DNA from: JANXPZ01 sp033853925
Lineage (GTDB): Bacteria; Eisenbacteria; RBG-16-71-46
Direction of reading: 5' to 3'
NCBI GenBank assembly: GCA_033853925.1
Contig: JAWOLC010000001.1
Coordinates: forward strand, 1-64,000
Length of the DNA: 64,000 nucleotides
Below, piece after piece: positions 7,451-16,291 of this stretch; within the stretch, counting starts at the first letter, position 1, and every line of letters starts with the position of its first letter. The notes under the pieces are model-generated. The model saw only the letters and a program-made list of their open reading frames with translations. It was not told the origin of the DNA and did not search any database. Both the position numbers and the translations under genes were made by a program.

Positions 7451-9624
7451 GCCGGGGAGGCACCTTGCGCGATGTCCCGTGGCGCGCGGCCGCGAACCGT
7501 GCGTCGGCCTTCTGGGCGGCCGTGACGCTGGCGCTTGTCGGCGCGGCGCCCGCGGCCGCGTCCGACACGCAGTGGTGGATTCTCGACAGCCCCCCCGACT
7601 ACGCCAAGTCCGAGGCTCGCGGCGTGGTCGTGCAGCCGGACGGCTCCCTCGCCCTCGGACCGCGGGCGCTCTCGACCCGGCTCGACAGCCTCACGATCGT
7701 CTGGTCCCTGGCCGAGCTGGGAGACGGCTCGTTGGCTCTGGCGGGCGATCACGGGCTCGTCCTGCGGCGCGCGCCCGGCGGCGAGACCAAGGTCTGGGCC
7801 CGGCTCGGCTCGGGGCAGGTGCTCTGCCTGGCCCCGGACGGCGACGGGGCGGTGGCGGGCACGGGCCCCGACGGGCTCGTCTACCGCATCTCGGCCCGCG
7901 GCGACACCACCCTGCTCGCGCGCACGGGAGAGCGCTACGTCTGGGGCCTGGCCCCGGCCGGGCGCGGGGCCTGGTACGCGGCCACAGGCACGCGCGGCCG
8001 CCTGCTGCGCCTCGAGGGCGGCAAGGTCCGCGTCATCGCCGACACCGACGAGAGCAACCTGGTCTCGATCCTGGCCGACGGCCAGGGGGGCGTGCTCGCG
8101 GGGGGCGACTCGGAGGGACGCATCCTGCATGCGCGCGCCGACGGCTCCCTGCGCACCGTCTTCGACGCGAGCGAGAGCGAGGTCCGCTCCCTGGCCTGGG
8201 GCCCGGACGGCGCGCTCTACGCCGCCGCCCTGAGCAGTCCTGCGACCAGCGGCGACGAGAAGGAGGGCGAGCCGAGCCCCGTCAAGACCCCGCCGAGCGG
8301 CGGGCGGGCCACGATCTACCGTATCGTCCCCGATTCCTCCGCGGCCTCCTGGTGGGTCGCGCCCCAACCTCTCGTCTTCGCCCTCACGGGGATCGGGACC
8401 GCGGGCGGGCGCGGAGGCGTTGCGGGCGGCTGGCGGGGACTCGTGGCCGCCACGGGCGATCGCGCCGCGGTCTACCTCGTCGAGCGGGCGGGCGGCGCGA
8501 CCCAGTGGCTCGCCCTGCCGGAAGGTCAGGTCACGGCGCTGGCGGTGGACCCGCGGGGGCAGGTCTACGCCGCCACCTCGAATCCGGCGGCTCTCTGGCA
8601 GCTCGGCCCGGAGCGCGCGCCCAAGGGCGAGCTGCTCTCGATGGCCTTGGACGCCCGGCGCTTCGCGCGCTTCGGCCTGCTGCAATGGCGCGGTGAGGCG
8701 GGGGGCGGGCGGGTGACGCTGGCCGCCCGTTGCGGCAACACCGATCCGGCCGACACGACCTGGAGCGACTGGGAATCGGTCGGCCAGGGCGGCGCCCTGC
8801 ATCTGCCCGCGGCTCGCTACCTGCAATGGCGGGTGACGCTCGAGGGGGGCAACCCGCACGTCGAGTCGGTGGAGACCGCCTGGCGCGAGCAGAATCAGGC
8901 GCCTCGCGTCGAGGACGTGCTCGTCGCCCCGCAGGGCGAGGGCTTCCGCGAGGGCGAGCTGCAGCCGCATGTGGAGCCCATCACCCAGACCCTGCCGGGA
9001 GGCCAGCGCGTGGAGTACAGCGCACCCCAGGCCGGGACCCTGCGCCAGCTCCGAGACCTCCCGATGTGGGCGCGGGGCCTGCGCACGATCCAGTGGCGCG
9101 CGTCCGATCCCAACGGCGACCCGCTCCACTTCCGCATCGAGGCGCGGCCGGAGCCGGCGGGCGCGTGGACGCTGGTGGCCAAGGACCTGGACCAGACGAG
9201 CTACACGTGGGACACGAACGCCCTCCCCGATGGTCGCTACCGGGTGCGCGTCACCGCGAGCGACGCCGAAGGGAACGCCGTGGGGGAGGAGTTGACCGGC
9301 GAAGGGCTGAGCCAGCCCTTCGCGGTGGACAACACTCCGCCCGAGATCACCTCGCTCGAGGCCCGCGGCGAGCCGCGAGCCCTGGTGGTGACGGGGCAGG
9401 CGCGAGACCTGGCGAGCCCGCTCCAGCGGGTCGAGGTCTCGCTCGACGACGGTCCGTGGCGCCCGGTCACGCCGGAGGGCGGCTTCACCGACCAGCGCCA
9501 GCACTCGTTCCGGGCGCGCCTCGGCGACGTGCCCCCGGGCGAGCACACGGTGAGCGTGCGTGCCGTGGACCTGGTGGGCAATCCCGCCGTGCGGGCCGTG
9601 CACGCGACCGTGCCTGCACGGTAG
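7447..9624 (+). CDS. Exported beta-propeller protein with C-terminal Ig/fibronectin-like domains
   Basis: 725 residues. An N-terminal signal peptide (VTLALVGAAPAAA) is followed by about 400 residues of propeller-like repeats (VLCLAPDGDGAVAGTG, LVSILADGQGGVLAGG, VRSLAWGPDGALYAAAL, VTALAVDPRGQVYAATS). Residues from about 560 to the end look like two Ig/fibronectin-type domains: IQWRASDPNGDPLHFRIE, LPDGRYRVRVTASDAEGN, and a closing VDNTPPEITSLEARGE unit with VSVRAVDLVGN. The gene overlaps the S55 peptidase by ATGA, so the two are made together; it may be the partner or substrate of the peptidase, which is inference. No catalytic motif was seen. Confidence 0.75.
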   Translation: MSRGGTLRDVPWRAAANRASAFWAAVTLALVGAAPAAASDTQWWILDSPPDYAKSEARGVVVQPDGSLALGPRALSTRLDSLTIVWSLAELGDGSLALAGDHGLVLRRAPGGETKVWARLGSGQVLCLAPDGDGAVAGTGPDGLVYRISARGDTTLLARTGERYVWGLAPAGRGAWYAATGTRGRLLRLEGGKVRVIADTDESNLVSILADGQGGVLAGGDSEGRILHARADGSLRTVFDASESEVRSLAWGPDGALYAAALSSPATSGDEKEGEPSPVKTPPSGGRATIYRIVPDSSAASWWVAPQPLVFALTGIGTAGGRGGVAGGWRGLVAATGDRAAVYLVERAGGATQWLALPEGQVTALAVDPRGQVYAATSNPAALWQLGPERAPKGELLSMALDARRFARFGLLQWRGEAGGGRVTLAARCGNTDPADTTWSDWESVGQGGALHLPAARYLQWRVTLEGGNPHVESVETAWREQNQAPRVEDVLVAPQGEGFREGELQPHVEPITQTLPGGQRVEYSAPQAGTLRQLRDLPMWARGLRTIQWRASDPNGDPLHFRIEARPEPAGAWTLVAKDLDQTSYTWDTNALPDGRYRVRVTASDAEGNAVGEELTGEGLSQPFAVDNTPPEITSLEARGEPRALVVTGQARDLASPLQRVEVSLDDGPWRPVTPEGGFTDQRQHSFRARLGDVPPGEHTVSVRAVDLVGNPAVRAVHATVPAR

Positions 9625-9656
9625 CAGCGCGGCGAGACTCGAGAGAAGGAGAGGCC

Positions 9657-10079
9657 ATGCAGGTCCAGCGCACCCGCTACGGCTACGGCGTCCGCCTCGA
9701 GACCGGCGAGGAGATCGTCACCGCGCTCACGGAGTTCGCGCGCCGGGAGAACGTCCGCGCCGGGCTCCTCTCGGGGCTGGGTGCCATGGGCGAGTGCGAG
9801 CTGGGCTTCTTCGTGCGGCCGACGAAGCAGTACGTGCGCCGCGTCTTCACGGGGGAGCACGAGATCGGCGCGCTCACGGGGAACCTCAGCGAGCTGGACG
9901 GCCAGCCCTTCCCGCACTGCCACGTGCTCATCGCGGGCGAGGATCTCGTGGCCTGGACCGGGCATCTCTTCCGCGGCGTCGTCACCCTGACGTGCGAGGT
10001 CCAGGTCGTCTCCGACCCCGGCGTCTTCAAGCGCGTGCGCCGGCCGGAGCTGGGCTTCAACCCGCTCGAGCTGGGCTGA
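9657..10079 (+). CDS. PPC (DUF296) domain protein
   Basis: 140 residues, one full-length PPC/DUF296 domain as found in stand-alone bacterial members and in plant AT-hook proteins. The pattern LETGEEIVTALTEFARRENV, GLLSGLGAMGECELGFF, EHEIGALTGNLSELDGQPF and PHCHVLIAGEDLVAWTGHL matches the family; the histidines around PHCH are its usual metal-like site. There is no AT-hook, so DNA binding is not implied. GGAGAGG lies just before the ATG at 9657. It follows the propeller gene after 33 nt and ends 9 nt before the convergent cyclophilin gene. Role unknown. Confidence 0.85.
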   Translation: MQVQRTRYGYGVRLETGEEIVTALTEFARRENVRAGLLSGLGAMGECELGFFVRPTKQYVRRVFTGEHEIGALTGNLSELDGQPFPHCHVLIAGEDLVAWTGHLFRGVVTLTCEVQVVSDPGVFKRVRRPELGFNPLELG

Positions 10080-10088
10080 GGCTCCGGG

Positions 10089-10763
10089 CTAGGGAGCCGC
10101 CGGGAGACCTCCCGCCCCGCCCGCGGAGGCTGGATCCACGACGTACGCCCGGCCGAGCAGTGCCCGCTTCTCGGGATCGGGGCCGCCACGGCCGGCCAGG
10201 ACCTCGGCGCGGCCGCCCAGGCGTCCGATGGACTCCGCCACGTCGAGCCCGCGGATCACGTGCCCGAAGACCGTGTAGCCCGCTCGATCCAGGGCCGGCT
10301 GGTCCGACAACAGGATGAAGAACTGGCTGCCGCTCGACTCCCGCCCCGGATTCGCCTCGTCCGGGAGCCGGGCGGCGACCAGGGCGCCACGCACGCACGG
10401 CAGCTCGATCTCGGGCGCCAGCGTGTAGCCCGGGCCGCCCAGGCCGTCGTCGCGCGGATCGGCGTTCTTCGTGTTCGGATCCCCGCCCTGGATCTTGAAG
10501 CCGGGGAAGGCGACGTGGAAGTACGTACCGTCGTAGAAGCCCTGCCGAACGAGCCGCAGGAAGTTGCCCGCGGTCCTGGGCGCCGTCTGCTCGTCGAGCT
10601 GCAGGACGATCCTGCCGCGCACGGTCTCGAGGATCACGACGGGGCCGCTATCGGACGGGGCGGGCGCGTGGGTCGCGCCCGCTTCGGGCAGGACGGCCGA
10701 GTCCGCAGCCGCGGCCGGCGACGCGGCCGCCGCCAGCGCGACGAACAACGAGCACGAGAGCAT
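10089..10763 (-). CDS. Exported cyclophilin-type peptidyl-prolyl isomerase
   Basis: 224 residues. The signal peptide (LSCSLFVALAAAASPAAAA) is followed by a cyclophilin domain: GRIVLQLDEQTAPRTAGNFL, GFYDGTYFHVAFPGFKIQGG, ESSGSQFFILLSDQPALDRA and YTVFGHVIRGLDV. The active-site region FHVAFPGFKIQGGD resembles the bacterial small cyclophilins, with V where FHR usually has Arg, so isomerase activity may be low. It probably helps proteins fold in the periplasm. A GGGAAGGG ribosome site precedes the ATG, and a TTGACC/TAGACT promoter lies about 57 nt upstream. The C-terminal 30 residues beyond the domain are low complexity. Confidence 0.85.
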   Translation of the reverse strand: MLSCSLFVALAAAASPAAAADSAVLPEAGATHAPAPSDSGPVVILETVRGRIVLQLDEQTAPRTAGNFLRLVRQGFYDGTYFHVAFPGFKIQGGDPNTKNADPRDDGLGGPGYTLAPEIELPCVRGALVAARLPDEANPGRESSGSQFFILLSDQPALDRAGYTVFGHVIRGLDVAESIGRLGGRAEVLAGRGGPDPEKRALLGRAYVVDPASAGGAGGLPAAP

Positions 10764-10819
10764 GGAATCCCTTCCCGGGTGGAGGTGGCCGCCGGTCCCT
10801 GGCGCCGGCCGTGCTCCGC

Positions 10820-10849
10820 AGTCTAGGAACCGACCGGCCAGGGGGTCAA
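10820..10849 (-). promoter_or_regulatory. Sigma-70-type promoter of the cyclophilin gene
   Basis: On the minus strand: TTGACC (10849-10844), an 18-bp spacer, TAGACT (10825-10820). A start about 7 nt further on leaves a leader of roughly 49 nt that contains the GGGAAGGG ribosome site of the gene beginning at 10763. Confidence 0.55.
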
Positions 10850-10864
10850 GCCCCGCCAAGCCTG

Positions 10865-11659
10865 CTATAATGTCGTGCCGATTCTGCGCGGTAGGGGCGG
10901 CGAATCGGGCGCCTTCAGGGCGGCGACGCTCCAGAGGCGGCCCGTGCGGCCCGCATCGCGCCGATGGGAGAAGTACCAGTACGGCTCGCAGGCCGTGCAG
11001 GCGCCCGTGTCCTCGAGGGCCTCGGGCGGCAGCCCCGCTTCCTCGAGCTGGAGCCGGGCCACCGCGGGCAGATCGAGGTAGAGATGCCCGCTCGCGCGCC
11101 TCTGGGCCGCGGCGGGAAAGCGTCGAGCCACGTCGGAGCCGACCTCGTAGCAGCAGGAGCGGATGCAGGGTCCGAGGACCACGCGCACCCGCCGCGGCGG
11201 AAGCTGCACCGCGGCGCACAGCGCACGCAGGGTCGCCGCGGGGGCTCCCGCCAGGGCGCCGCGCCAGCCGGCGTGAGCCACCGCGACGGCACCCGGGGCC
11301 GCGTAGAGGAGGCCCATGCAGTCGGCAGTCGAAACCGCCAGGGAGATGCCGGGCGTGACGGTGAGCAGCGCGTCGCAGCCGCTCACGTGACCGGGATGCG
11401 AGACGAGGCGCGCATCCGCCCCGTGCACCTGCCCGGCGCTCGCCAGGGAGGTGAGCCGGAGGCCGAGGCTGCCGAGGAGCCGGGCTCGGTTCTCGGCCAC
11501 GGCCTCGGGCCGGTCTCCCACGGAGAGCCCCAGGTTGAGAGAGTCCCAGGGCGGAGCGCTGGCGCCGCCGCGGCGGGTCGAGAACGCCAGCACGAACGCG
11601 GGATCGGCAGGCTGCGGGCGCCAGGCCGGAACGGGGGCGTCACGATCCAGGTTCCACAT
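10865..11659 (-). CDS. pgeF: Polyphenol oxidase / multicopper-fold laccase-domain protein (PgeF/YfiH family)
   Basis: 264 residues, normal for the family. Conserved sites are visible: the early STRRGGASAPPWDSLNLG, QVHGAD, STADCMGLLYA, VAVAHAGWRGALAGAP and VVLGPCIRSCCYEVG. The His and Cys residues in these motifs form the zinc or copper site. E. coli PgeF (YfiH) removes mis-incorporated L-Ser from UDP-MurNAc peptide precursors, and other members act as purine nucleosidases, so the exact substrate here is open. It is cytoplasmic and has no signal peptide. A TTGACG/TAGCTT promoter ends only 11 nt before the ATG, so the leader is almost absent. Divergent from the PpiC gene. Confidence 0.88.
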   Translation of the reverse strand: MWNLDRDAPVPAWRPQPADPAFVLAFSTRRGGASAPPWDSLNLGLSVGDRPEAVAENRARLLGSLGLRLTSLASAGQVHGADARLVSHPGHVSGCDALLTVTPGISLAVSTADCMGLLYAAPGAVAVAHAGWRGALAGAPAATLRALCAAVQLPPRRVRVVLGPCIRSCCYEVGSDVARRFPAAAQRRASGHLYLDLPAVARLQLEEAGLPPEALEDTGACTACEPYWYFSHRRDAGRTGRLWSVAALKAPDSPPLPRRIGTTL

Positions 11660-11680
11660 GGAGAGGTCACAAGCTAGAGA
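11652..11680 (+). promoter_or_regulatory. Possible promoter of the PpiC-type chaperone gene
   Basis: TTCCAC, a 17-bp spacer and TAGAGA on the plus strand, about 50 nt before the ATG at 11730. The match is modest and it overlaps the opposing pgeF promoter, so the two genes could compete for polymerase. Confidence 0.3.
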
Positions 11681-11700
11681 AGCGCCCGGGGAAGCGTCAA
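11671..11700 (-). promoter_or_regulatory. pgeF: Sigma-70-type promoter of pgeF
   Basis: On the minus strand: TTGACG (11700-11695), an 18-bp spacer, TAGCTT (11676-11671). The ATG of pgeF begins 11 nt after the -10 box, which leaves a leader of about 4-5 nt and no room for a ribosome site. Same -10 as the tRNA-Gly promoter. Confidence 0.55.
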
Positions 11701-11729
11701 GGCGGATGGCCGCGAAGGGAGTGCTCCGG

Positions 11730-14723
11730 ATGAGTCAGTCGAGGTGGCGGGCCGTGATGGCGATCGTGGTCACGTTGCTGGTGGCGGCAGGCATGGCGGT
11801 GGCGCAGGTGGCGCCGCCCAAGGGCGCGGCGCGTCCGGCCCAGGCTCCCCCTCCACCTCCCGCGGTGGCGACCGTGGGCGCCCTGCGCATCACCCAGACC
11901 GAGCTGGATCAGCGGGTCCAGCAGGCTCTCGCCGAGTACAAGGGCCGGACCACGACCGAGGTCCCGCCGGAGGTCATGCCGATCGTGCGCCGGCAGATCC
12001 TCGAGGGCCTGATCCGCCGCGACCTGCTCGTCCTCGAGGCGCGCCGCCGCGGCCTGCAGGCCACCGAGCAGGAGGCCGAGGCCCAGCTCCAGAAGGACCC
12101 CTTCTTCCAGGTCAACGGCAAGTTCGACGCCGCCCGCTTCAATCAGGTCCGCCTGCAGAACCCCGCCGTCTTCGCGAGCGCGATCCAGACGCTGCGGACG
12201 AGCCTGGCGGCCCAGAAGCTGATGCGCCAGCTCCAGGCGGAGAAGGGCCCCTCCGAGGCGACCCTGCGTGCCCGGGCGCGCCGCGAGCTGATGCGCGTCG
12301 ACGTCGACTACCTGGCGGTGCGCCGCAGCGAGTTCGACGGCAACTACCCCGAGCCGCGCGAGAGCGAGATCCTCGACTACTATCGCGGCCATGCCAAGGA
12401 GTTCGAGCGACCCCAGCGCGCCCTGCTCTCCATCGTCTTCGTGGACCAGCCGGCTCTGCCGGACTCGGAGGCCGCGGTCCCCGCCGAGGTCACGGCCTGG
12501 AACGCGCGCATGAAGCAGCGAGCGGACAGCATCCTCGCGGGCGTCAAGGCGGGCCGGAAGCTCGAGGAGCTGACGGCGCCGTTCGGCGGACCACGCCCCA
12601 ACCAGATCGCCTTGCCCGGCAACTTCCCCGGGTTCTGGGGGGGCAACCAGGCGGTGAATCAGTCCGTCTTCACGGCCGCGCCCGGCACGATCCTGCCCGA
12701 GGCCGTCCCGGGGCAGCACGGCTGGCTCGTGGCCCGGGTGGACCGGGTGGAGCCCGCGCACGTGGCGGCGTTCCGCGAGGTCGCACGCGAGATTCGCGCG
12801 CGGCTGCGCAACGAGCGACGCCAGGGATTCGAGGAGCAGGGGTTGCGGGCGCTCTACGAGACCCTGCGGGACAGTCTGAAGACGACCGGCTACCGCCTGC
12901 GCTACGCGGTCGTGGACTCGGCCTCGATCGATCCCGGCCAACCCGGCCCGGCCGACCTGGACCGCTATTACCGCGCGCACCTGGCCGACTACTCCTCGTT
13001 CAGCAGCCAGCAGGGCGGCGTGACCACGAAGCCGTTCGCCGAAGTCCGTGACGACGTGCAGGCCCGCTGGCTGCGCGAGCGCCGTGCCGAGCTGGCGCGC
13101 AGCCGGGCCGAGGATCTGCGCGACGCGTGGACCCGAGGCAAGCGCGACCCCGCCCTCGAGCAGCGCCTGCGCGTGCGCGAGGCGGGCCCGCTGCCGCTGG
13201 GCGTGCCGGTGGATTCGAGCGTGGCCGGGCGGCTGATCGCCGATTCCCTGGCCGCCCGGGCCGGCGCCACGGACCCGGGTCTGGCCCGGAGCGGCGACAC
13301 CTGGGCCGTGTTCCAGGTGCTCGCCCGCGTGCCCGACTACGTGCCCAGCTTCGCCCAGGCCCGCCCGAGGCTGGTCGAGCGCTTCCGCGCCCGGCGGCAG
13401 GCCGAGGACGAGGACGGCGCCCGGAAGCTGTTCGAGGCCTCCCCGCGCGAATTCCAGTCCGGCAACGTGGTCCACTACTCCCGGGTGATGGTGGCGCCGC
13501 CCTCGGTGCTGCGCGTGCCGCTCACCCACGGCGAGGTCGAGCGCTACTATCGCGAGCACATCGAGAAGTACTCGGCCGCCGAGCTGGTGAGCGCCCAGCA
13601 CATCCTCATCAGCCCGCGCGACCGCACGGCCGCGGCCGACCGCGAGGCGCGCGCCCGCGCCGACAGCATCCTCGCGGTCCTGCGGGCGGGCGCGGACTTC
13701 GCCACCGTGGCCGGGCAGACCACGGACGACCCCGCCACCCGCGAGAACGGGGGCGACCTCGGCACGTTCGGGCGGGGCGCCATGCTCCCCGAGTTCGAGC
13801 GGGCGGCGTTCGCCATGCGGGCGGGGGACCTGAGCCGCGAGCCGGTGCGCACGTCCGTCGGCTACCACATCATCAAGGTCTACGACTACCGCCCTCTGAG
13901 CACGAACCCGCTGGCGCACGTCTACTCGAACGTGAGCTCCGACGCGGCCGAGGTGAAGGCCGACTCGTTGAACCGGGTGCAGGCGGACAGCCTGTGGCGC
14001 AGCCTGAAGAGCGCCGCCGCGGCCCGCCTGGCCGCCAAGCACATGGGCCTGAGCATCAGCTCCTACGACCACGTGATCGGCCAGCAGGAGCGAGCGCCCC
14101 AGGACGTGCAACCCTACTTCCGCAGGCTGGAGAGCGTGAAGGCGGGAGCGATGTACCCGGGCATCCAGCAGTTCAAGGGCATGGGCTTCGCCGTCACCTG
14201 GGTGGACAGCGTCACCCCGCCGCGCACGCCCACCTGGGACGAGGCCCGCGAGAAGGCGGTGGAGGTGTACCGCGAGGGCGCGGGAACGCGCGCGCTGAAC
14301 GCCAAGCTCGCCGAGCTGGACTCCCTGATGCAGGCTGGCTGGACGCTGGACAGCCTGGCCGCGGGCTGGGGCGGGCTCGTCCACAGCGCGGACTACTCGC
14401 CCGGGACGCGTCTGGCCGGCGTGGGCACGAGCGGCCTGCTCGACAGCCTCATCTTCGGCTCCGGGCGGGCAGCCGGGCTCACCCCGGGCCGGCCGAGCGC
14501 CTGGGTCCGGTTGCCCGGCGGGGCCCTTCGCCTGCGTGTCGGCGAGGTGCGGAGCCCGGACGCCAACGCGGTCACGACCCGGATCGAGACCCTGCGCAGC
14601 TCGGAGACCGAGGCCGCGCTCTTCGGCTACTTCGACGTGCTCAAGAAGCGCTTTCCGGTGCGCATCCTCGACCGGAAGCTGCGCGACGCGATGCTGCCGC
14701 AGACCGTGAACCCCGCGCGCTGA
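11730..14723 (+). CDS. Large exported PpiC/SurA-type peptidyl-prolyl isomerase chaperone
   Basis: 997 residues, larger than PpiD or SurA. The signal peptide or anchor (MAIVVTLLVAAGMAVAQ) is followed by a SurA-N-like helical domain (IVRRQILEGLIRRDLLVLEA). A canonical PpiC domain spans about residues 620-730: LVSAQHILISPRDR, GADFATVAGQTTDDP, GGDLGTFGRGAMLPEFE and VGYHIIKVYDY. A second, degenerate PpiC-like region lies at about residues 250-380 (FVDQPALPDSEA, ending in HGWLVARVDRVEPA). The protein probably guides outer-membrane proteins through the periplasm. I prefer the ATG at 11730 because GGGAG precedes it; 11706 is an in-frame alternative. The last 270 residues resemble a further PPIase-like or substrate domain but show no clear motif. 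Confidence 0.85.
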   Translation: MSQSRWRAVMAIVVTLLVAAGMAVAQVAPPKGAARPAQAPPPPPAVATVGALRITQTELDQRVQQALAEYKGRTTTEVPPEVMPIVRRQILEGLIRRDLLVLEARRRGLQATEQEAEAQLQKDPFFQVNGKFDAARFNQVRLQNPAVFASAIQTLRTSLAAQKLMRQLQAEKGPSEATLRARARRELMRVDVDYLAVRRSEFDGNYPEPRESEILDYYRGHAKEFERPQRALLSIVFVDQPALPDSEAAVPAEVTAWNARMKQRADSILAGVKAGRKLEELTAPFGGPRPNQIALPGNFPGFWGGNQAVNQSVFTAAPGTILPEAVPGQHGWLVARVDRVEPAHVAAFREVAREIRARLRNERRQGFEEQGLRALYETLRDSLKTTGYRLRYAVVDSASIDPGQPGPADLDRYYRAHLADYSSFSSQQGGVTTKPFAEVRDDVQARWLRERRAELARSRAEDLRDAWTRGKRDPALEQRLRVREAGPLPLGVPVDSSVAGRLIADSLAARAGATDPGLARSGDTWAVFQVLARVPDYVPSFAQARPRLVERFRARRQAEDEDGARKLFEASPREFQSGNVVHYSRVMVAPPSVLRVPLTHGEVERYYREHIEKYSAAELVSAQHILISPRDRTAAADREARARADSILAVLRAGADFATVAGQTTDDPATRENGGDLGTFGRGAMLPEFERAAFAMRAGDLSREPVRTSVGYHIIKVYDYRPLSTNPLAHVYSNVSSDAAEVKADSLNRVQADSLWRSLKSAAAARLAAKHMGLSISSYDHVIGQQERAPQDVQPYFRRLESVKAGAMYPGIQQFKGMGFAVTWVDSVTPPRTPTWDEAREKAVEVYREGAGTRALNAKLAELDSLMQAGWTLDSLAAGWGGLVHSADYSPGTRLAGVGTSGLLDSLIFGSGRAAGLTPGRPSAWVRLPGGALRLRVGEVRSPDANAVTTRIETLRSSETEAALFGYFDVLKKRFPVRILDRKLRDAMLPQTVNPAR

Positions 14724-14859
14724 GCCCGCGGCCGCCGCCGCCACCGCGGCCGCCAATCCGCAACCCGGCCGGGCATTCCGCACGGCGCGCGCGTGGCGCG
14801 ACGCGCGCGCGCGGGCGCCGAAGCACGCCTCGGCGCGGGCGGGCGCGCGCGCGGGCGAA

Positions 14860-14868
14860 TGGTATGCT
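14860..14868 (+). promoter_or_regulatory. Extended -10 element before the GGDEF-like gene
   Basis: TGG followed by TATGCT, an extended -10, 26 nt before the ATG at 14895. No convincing -35 box lies 16-18 bp upstream. It follows a strongly alternating CG tract (about 14776-14858). Confidence 0.3.
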
Positions 14869-14894
14869 CCCTGCAACCTCGGCAGCGGACCCCG

Positions 14895-16238
14895 ATGGAG
14901 CCGGCCGTGACCATGCCCGCGATCTCGCCTCGTGAAACCCCGCCCAAGCGCATCGTGCTCGTCGACTTCGACTGGCGCGACGCCGACTTCCTGCCCGAGC
15001 TGCTGGCGCGGCCCGGGCTCTCGGTTCGACTCGTGGCGGGCGAGAAGCGCGAGGATCCGGGCCTCCGTCTGGCCGAGCTGTGCGATCTGCCCCGCACGAC
15101 CGACCTCGCCGACCTGACGCGCGAGATCTTCGACGTGGCCGTGGTGAGCGAGCGCAGCCCCCGCCGCACCCAGATCGAGGGCTTGCTCCTGGCGCTCGGC
15201 ACGCCCTGCGTCTCGCCCGAGAGCTTCCTGCGCGGCCCCGATCTCACGCACGCGAGCACTCCCGCCGTCGAAGCGCCGCTCGCCCTGCACGCCGCCGCCC
15301 TGGAGAGCGCGCTGGGCGGCGCCGATTTCGACGCCCTGGTCGAGCACGCCCTGCCGGACCTCGGCGAGGACGCCCCGACCGCGCCTCCGCCGGTGACGCC
15401 CGTGGGGCACACGGACGTGCGGTTGTCGAGCCTCGACGAGTTCCCGTCCCTCGAGGACCGCCTGGGGCTCGAACGCGCGCTGGCCTCGCTGGTGAACGGC
15501 ACCGGCGCGCTGGGCGCCGAATTGCGCGCCGGCCGGGCGGGCGACGTCGAGCTGCTGGCCCGCGTGGGCGGCGAGGACCCGCTGCTCGAGGGGCTGATCC
15601 GGCTCGCGCTCGAGCTGAACACGGTGCAGGTGGTGAGCCGCCTGACCGGCCCCGAGGAGGGAAAGGCCTGGGGCGCGTGGCCGTTCCGCACCACGCGCAG
15701 CCGCGGCGTGCTGGCGGCCGCCGCCATCGACCCCGCCTCGGGCTGGACGACCTGGCAGCACACGGTCGAGGGGCTGCGCACGGCCTGGGATCGGCACGAT
15801 CGCGAGCGGGCGGCTCCGGCGTTTCCCCTCGTTCCCGAGGAAGGGCACGGGTGGCTCGACGCGCCGGCCTTCCGCTCGGCCATCTCGCTCGCCGTGGAGC
15901 GCAACGGGCGCGACGGGCTCGCCTTCGCCGTCCATCGCTTCGACCTGGCCGACCGCCCGGCAGCGCTGGAGGCGCTGTGCACCCGCCTGCCGGCGCAGCT
16001 CCGTGACACCGACCGCCTCTGCCGCCCGGCAGCGCGCATCGTGCTCCTGCTCACCACCTGCACGCTCGACGCCTTCGAGCCGGTGCGGCGCCGGATCACG
16101 GCGCTGTGGGAGAGCGTGTGGCAGGAGAGCGGCGGCGCGGCGCCCGCCCCCGCCTTCGTCGAGAGCCGGACCGCCATCACCGCCCCCGCCGAGGCCGAGC
16201 GCTTCGTCGCCACGGCCTCGAGTTGGCTGCCGCTGTAG
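14895..16238 (+). CDS. Hypothetical protein with degenerate GGDEF-like C-terminal region
   Basis: About 447 residues. The N-terminal 80 residues begin PKRIVLVDFDWRDADFLPEL and look like a receiver- or Rossmann-type fold that may bind a partner. The middle (about 200-340) includes LNTVQVVSRLTGPEEGKAWG and could be a GAF-like sensor. The C-terminus keeps the framework of a diguanylate cyclase domain (AFAVHRFDLADRP, LRDTDRLCRPAARIVLLL), but the GGDEF loop is replaced by PAARI, so catalysis is unlikely. The start at 14895 or 14913 is uncertain. It stands between ppiC and mutL with its own extended -10. Possibly a non-catalytic signalling or development regulator; the assignment is tentative. Confidence 0.55.
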   Translation: MEPAVTMPAISPRETPPKRIVLVDFDWRDADFLPELLARPGLSVRLVAGEKREDPGLRLAELCDLPRTTDLADLTREIFDVAVVSERSPRRTQIEGLLLALGTPCVSPESFLRGPDLTHASTPAVEAPLALHAAALESALGGADFDALVEHALPDLGEDAPTAPPPVTPVGHTDVRLSSLDEFPSLEDRLGLERALASLVNGTGALGAELRAGRAGDVELLARVGGEDPLLEGLIRLALELNTVQVVSRLTGPEEGKAWGAWPFRTTRSRGVLAAAAIDPASGWTTWQHTVEGLRTAWDRHDRERAAPAFPLVPEEGHGWLDAPAFRSAISLAVERNGRDGLAFAVHRFDLADRPAALEALCTRLPAQLRDTDRLCRPAARIVLLLTTCTLDAFEPVRRRITALWESVWQESGGAAPAPAFVESRTAITAPAEAERFVATASSWLPL

Positions 16239-16291
16239 CCCGCGCCGGCAGGCGCGGCCCGCGCCCCACGCCGCTTATCCACATCCCTTCC

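Noticed and set aside
11697..15935. A 1412-residue open frame antisense to the PpiC and GGDEF-like genes
   Set aside because: High GC content leaves antisense frames free of stops; the translation is low complexity, without domains, and the plus strand has real genes.
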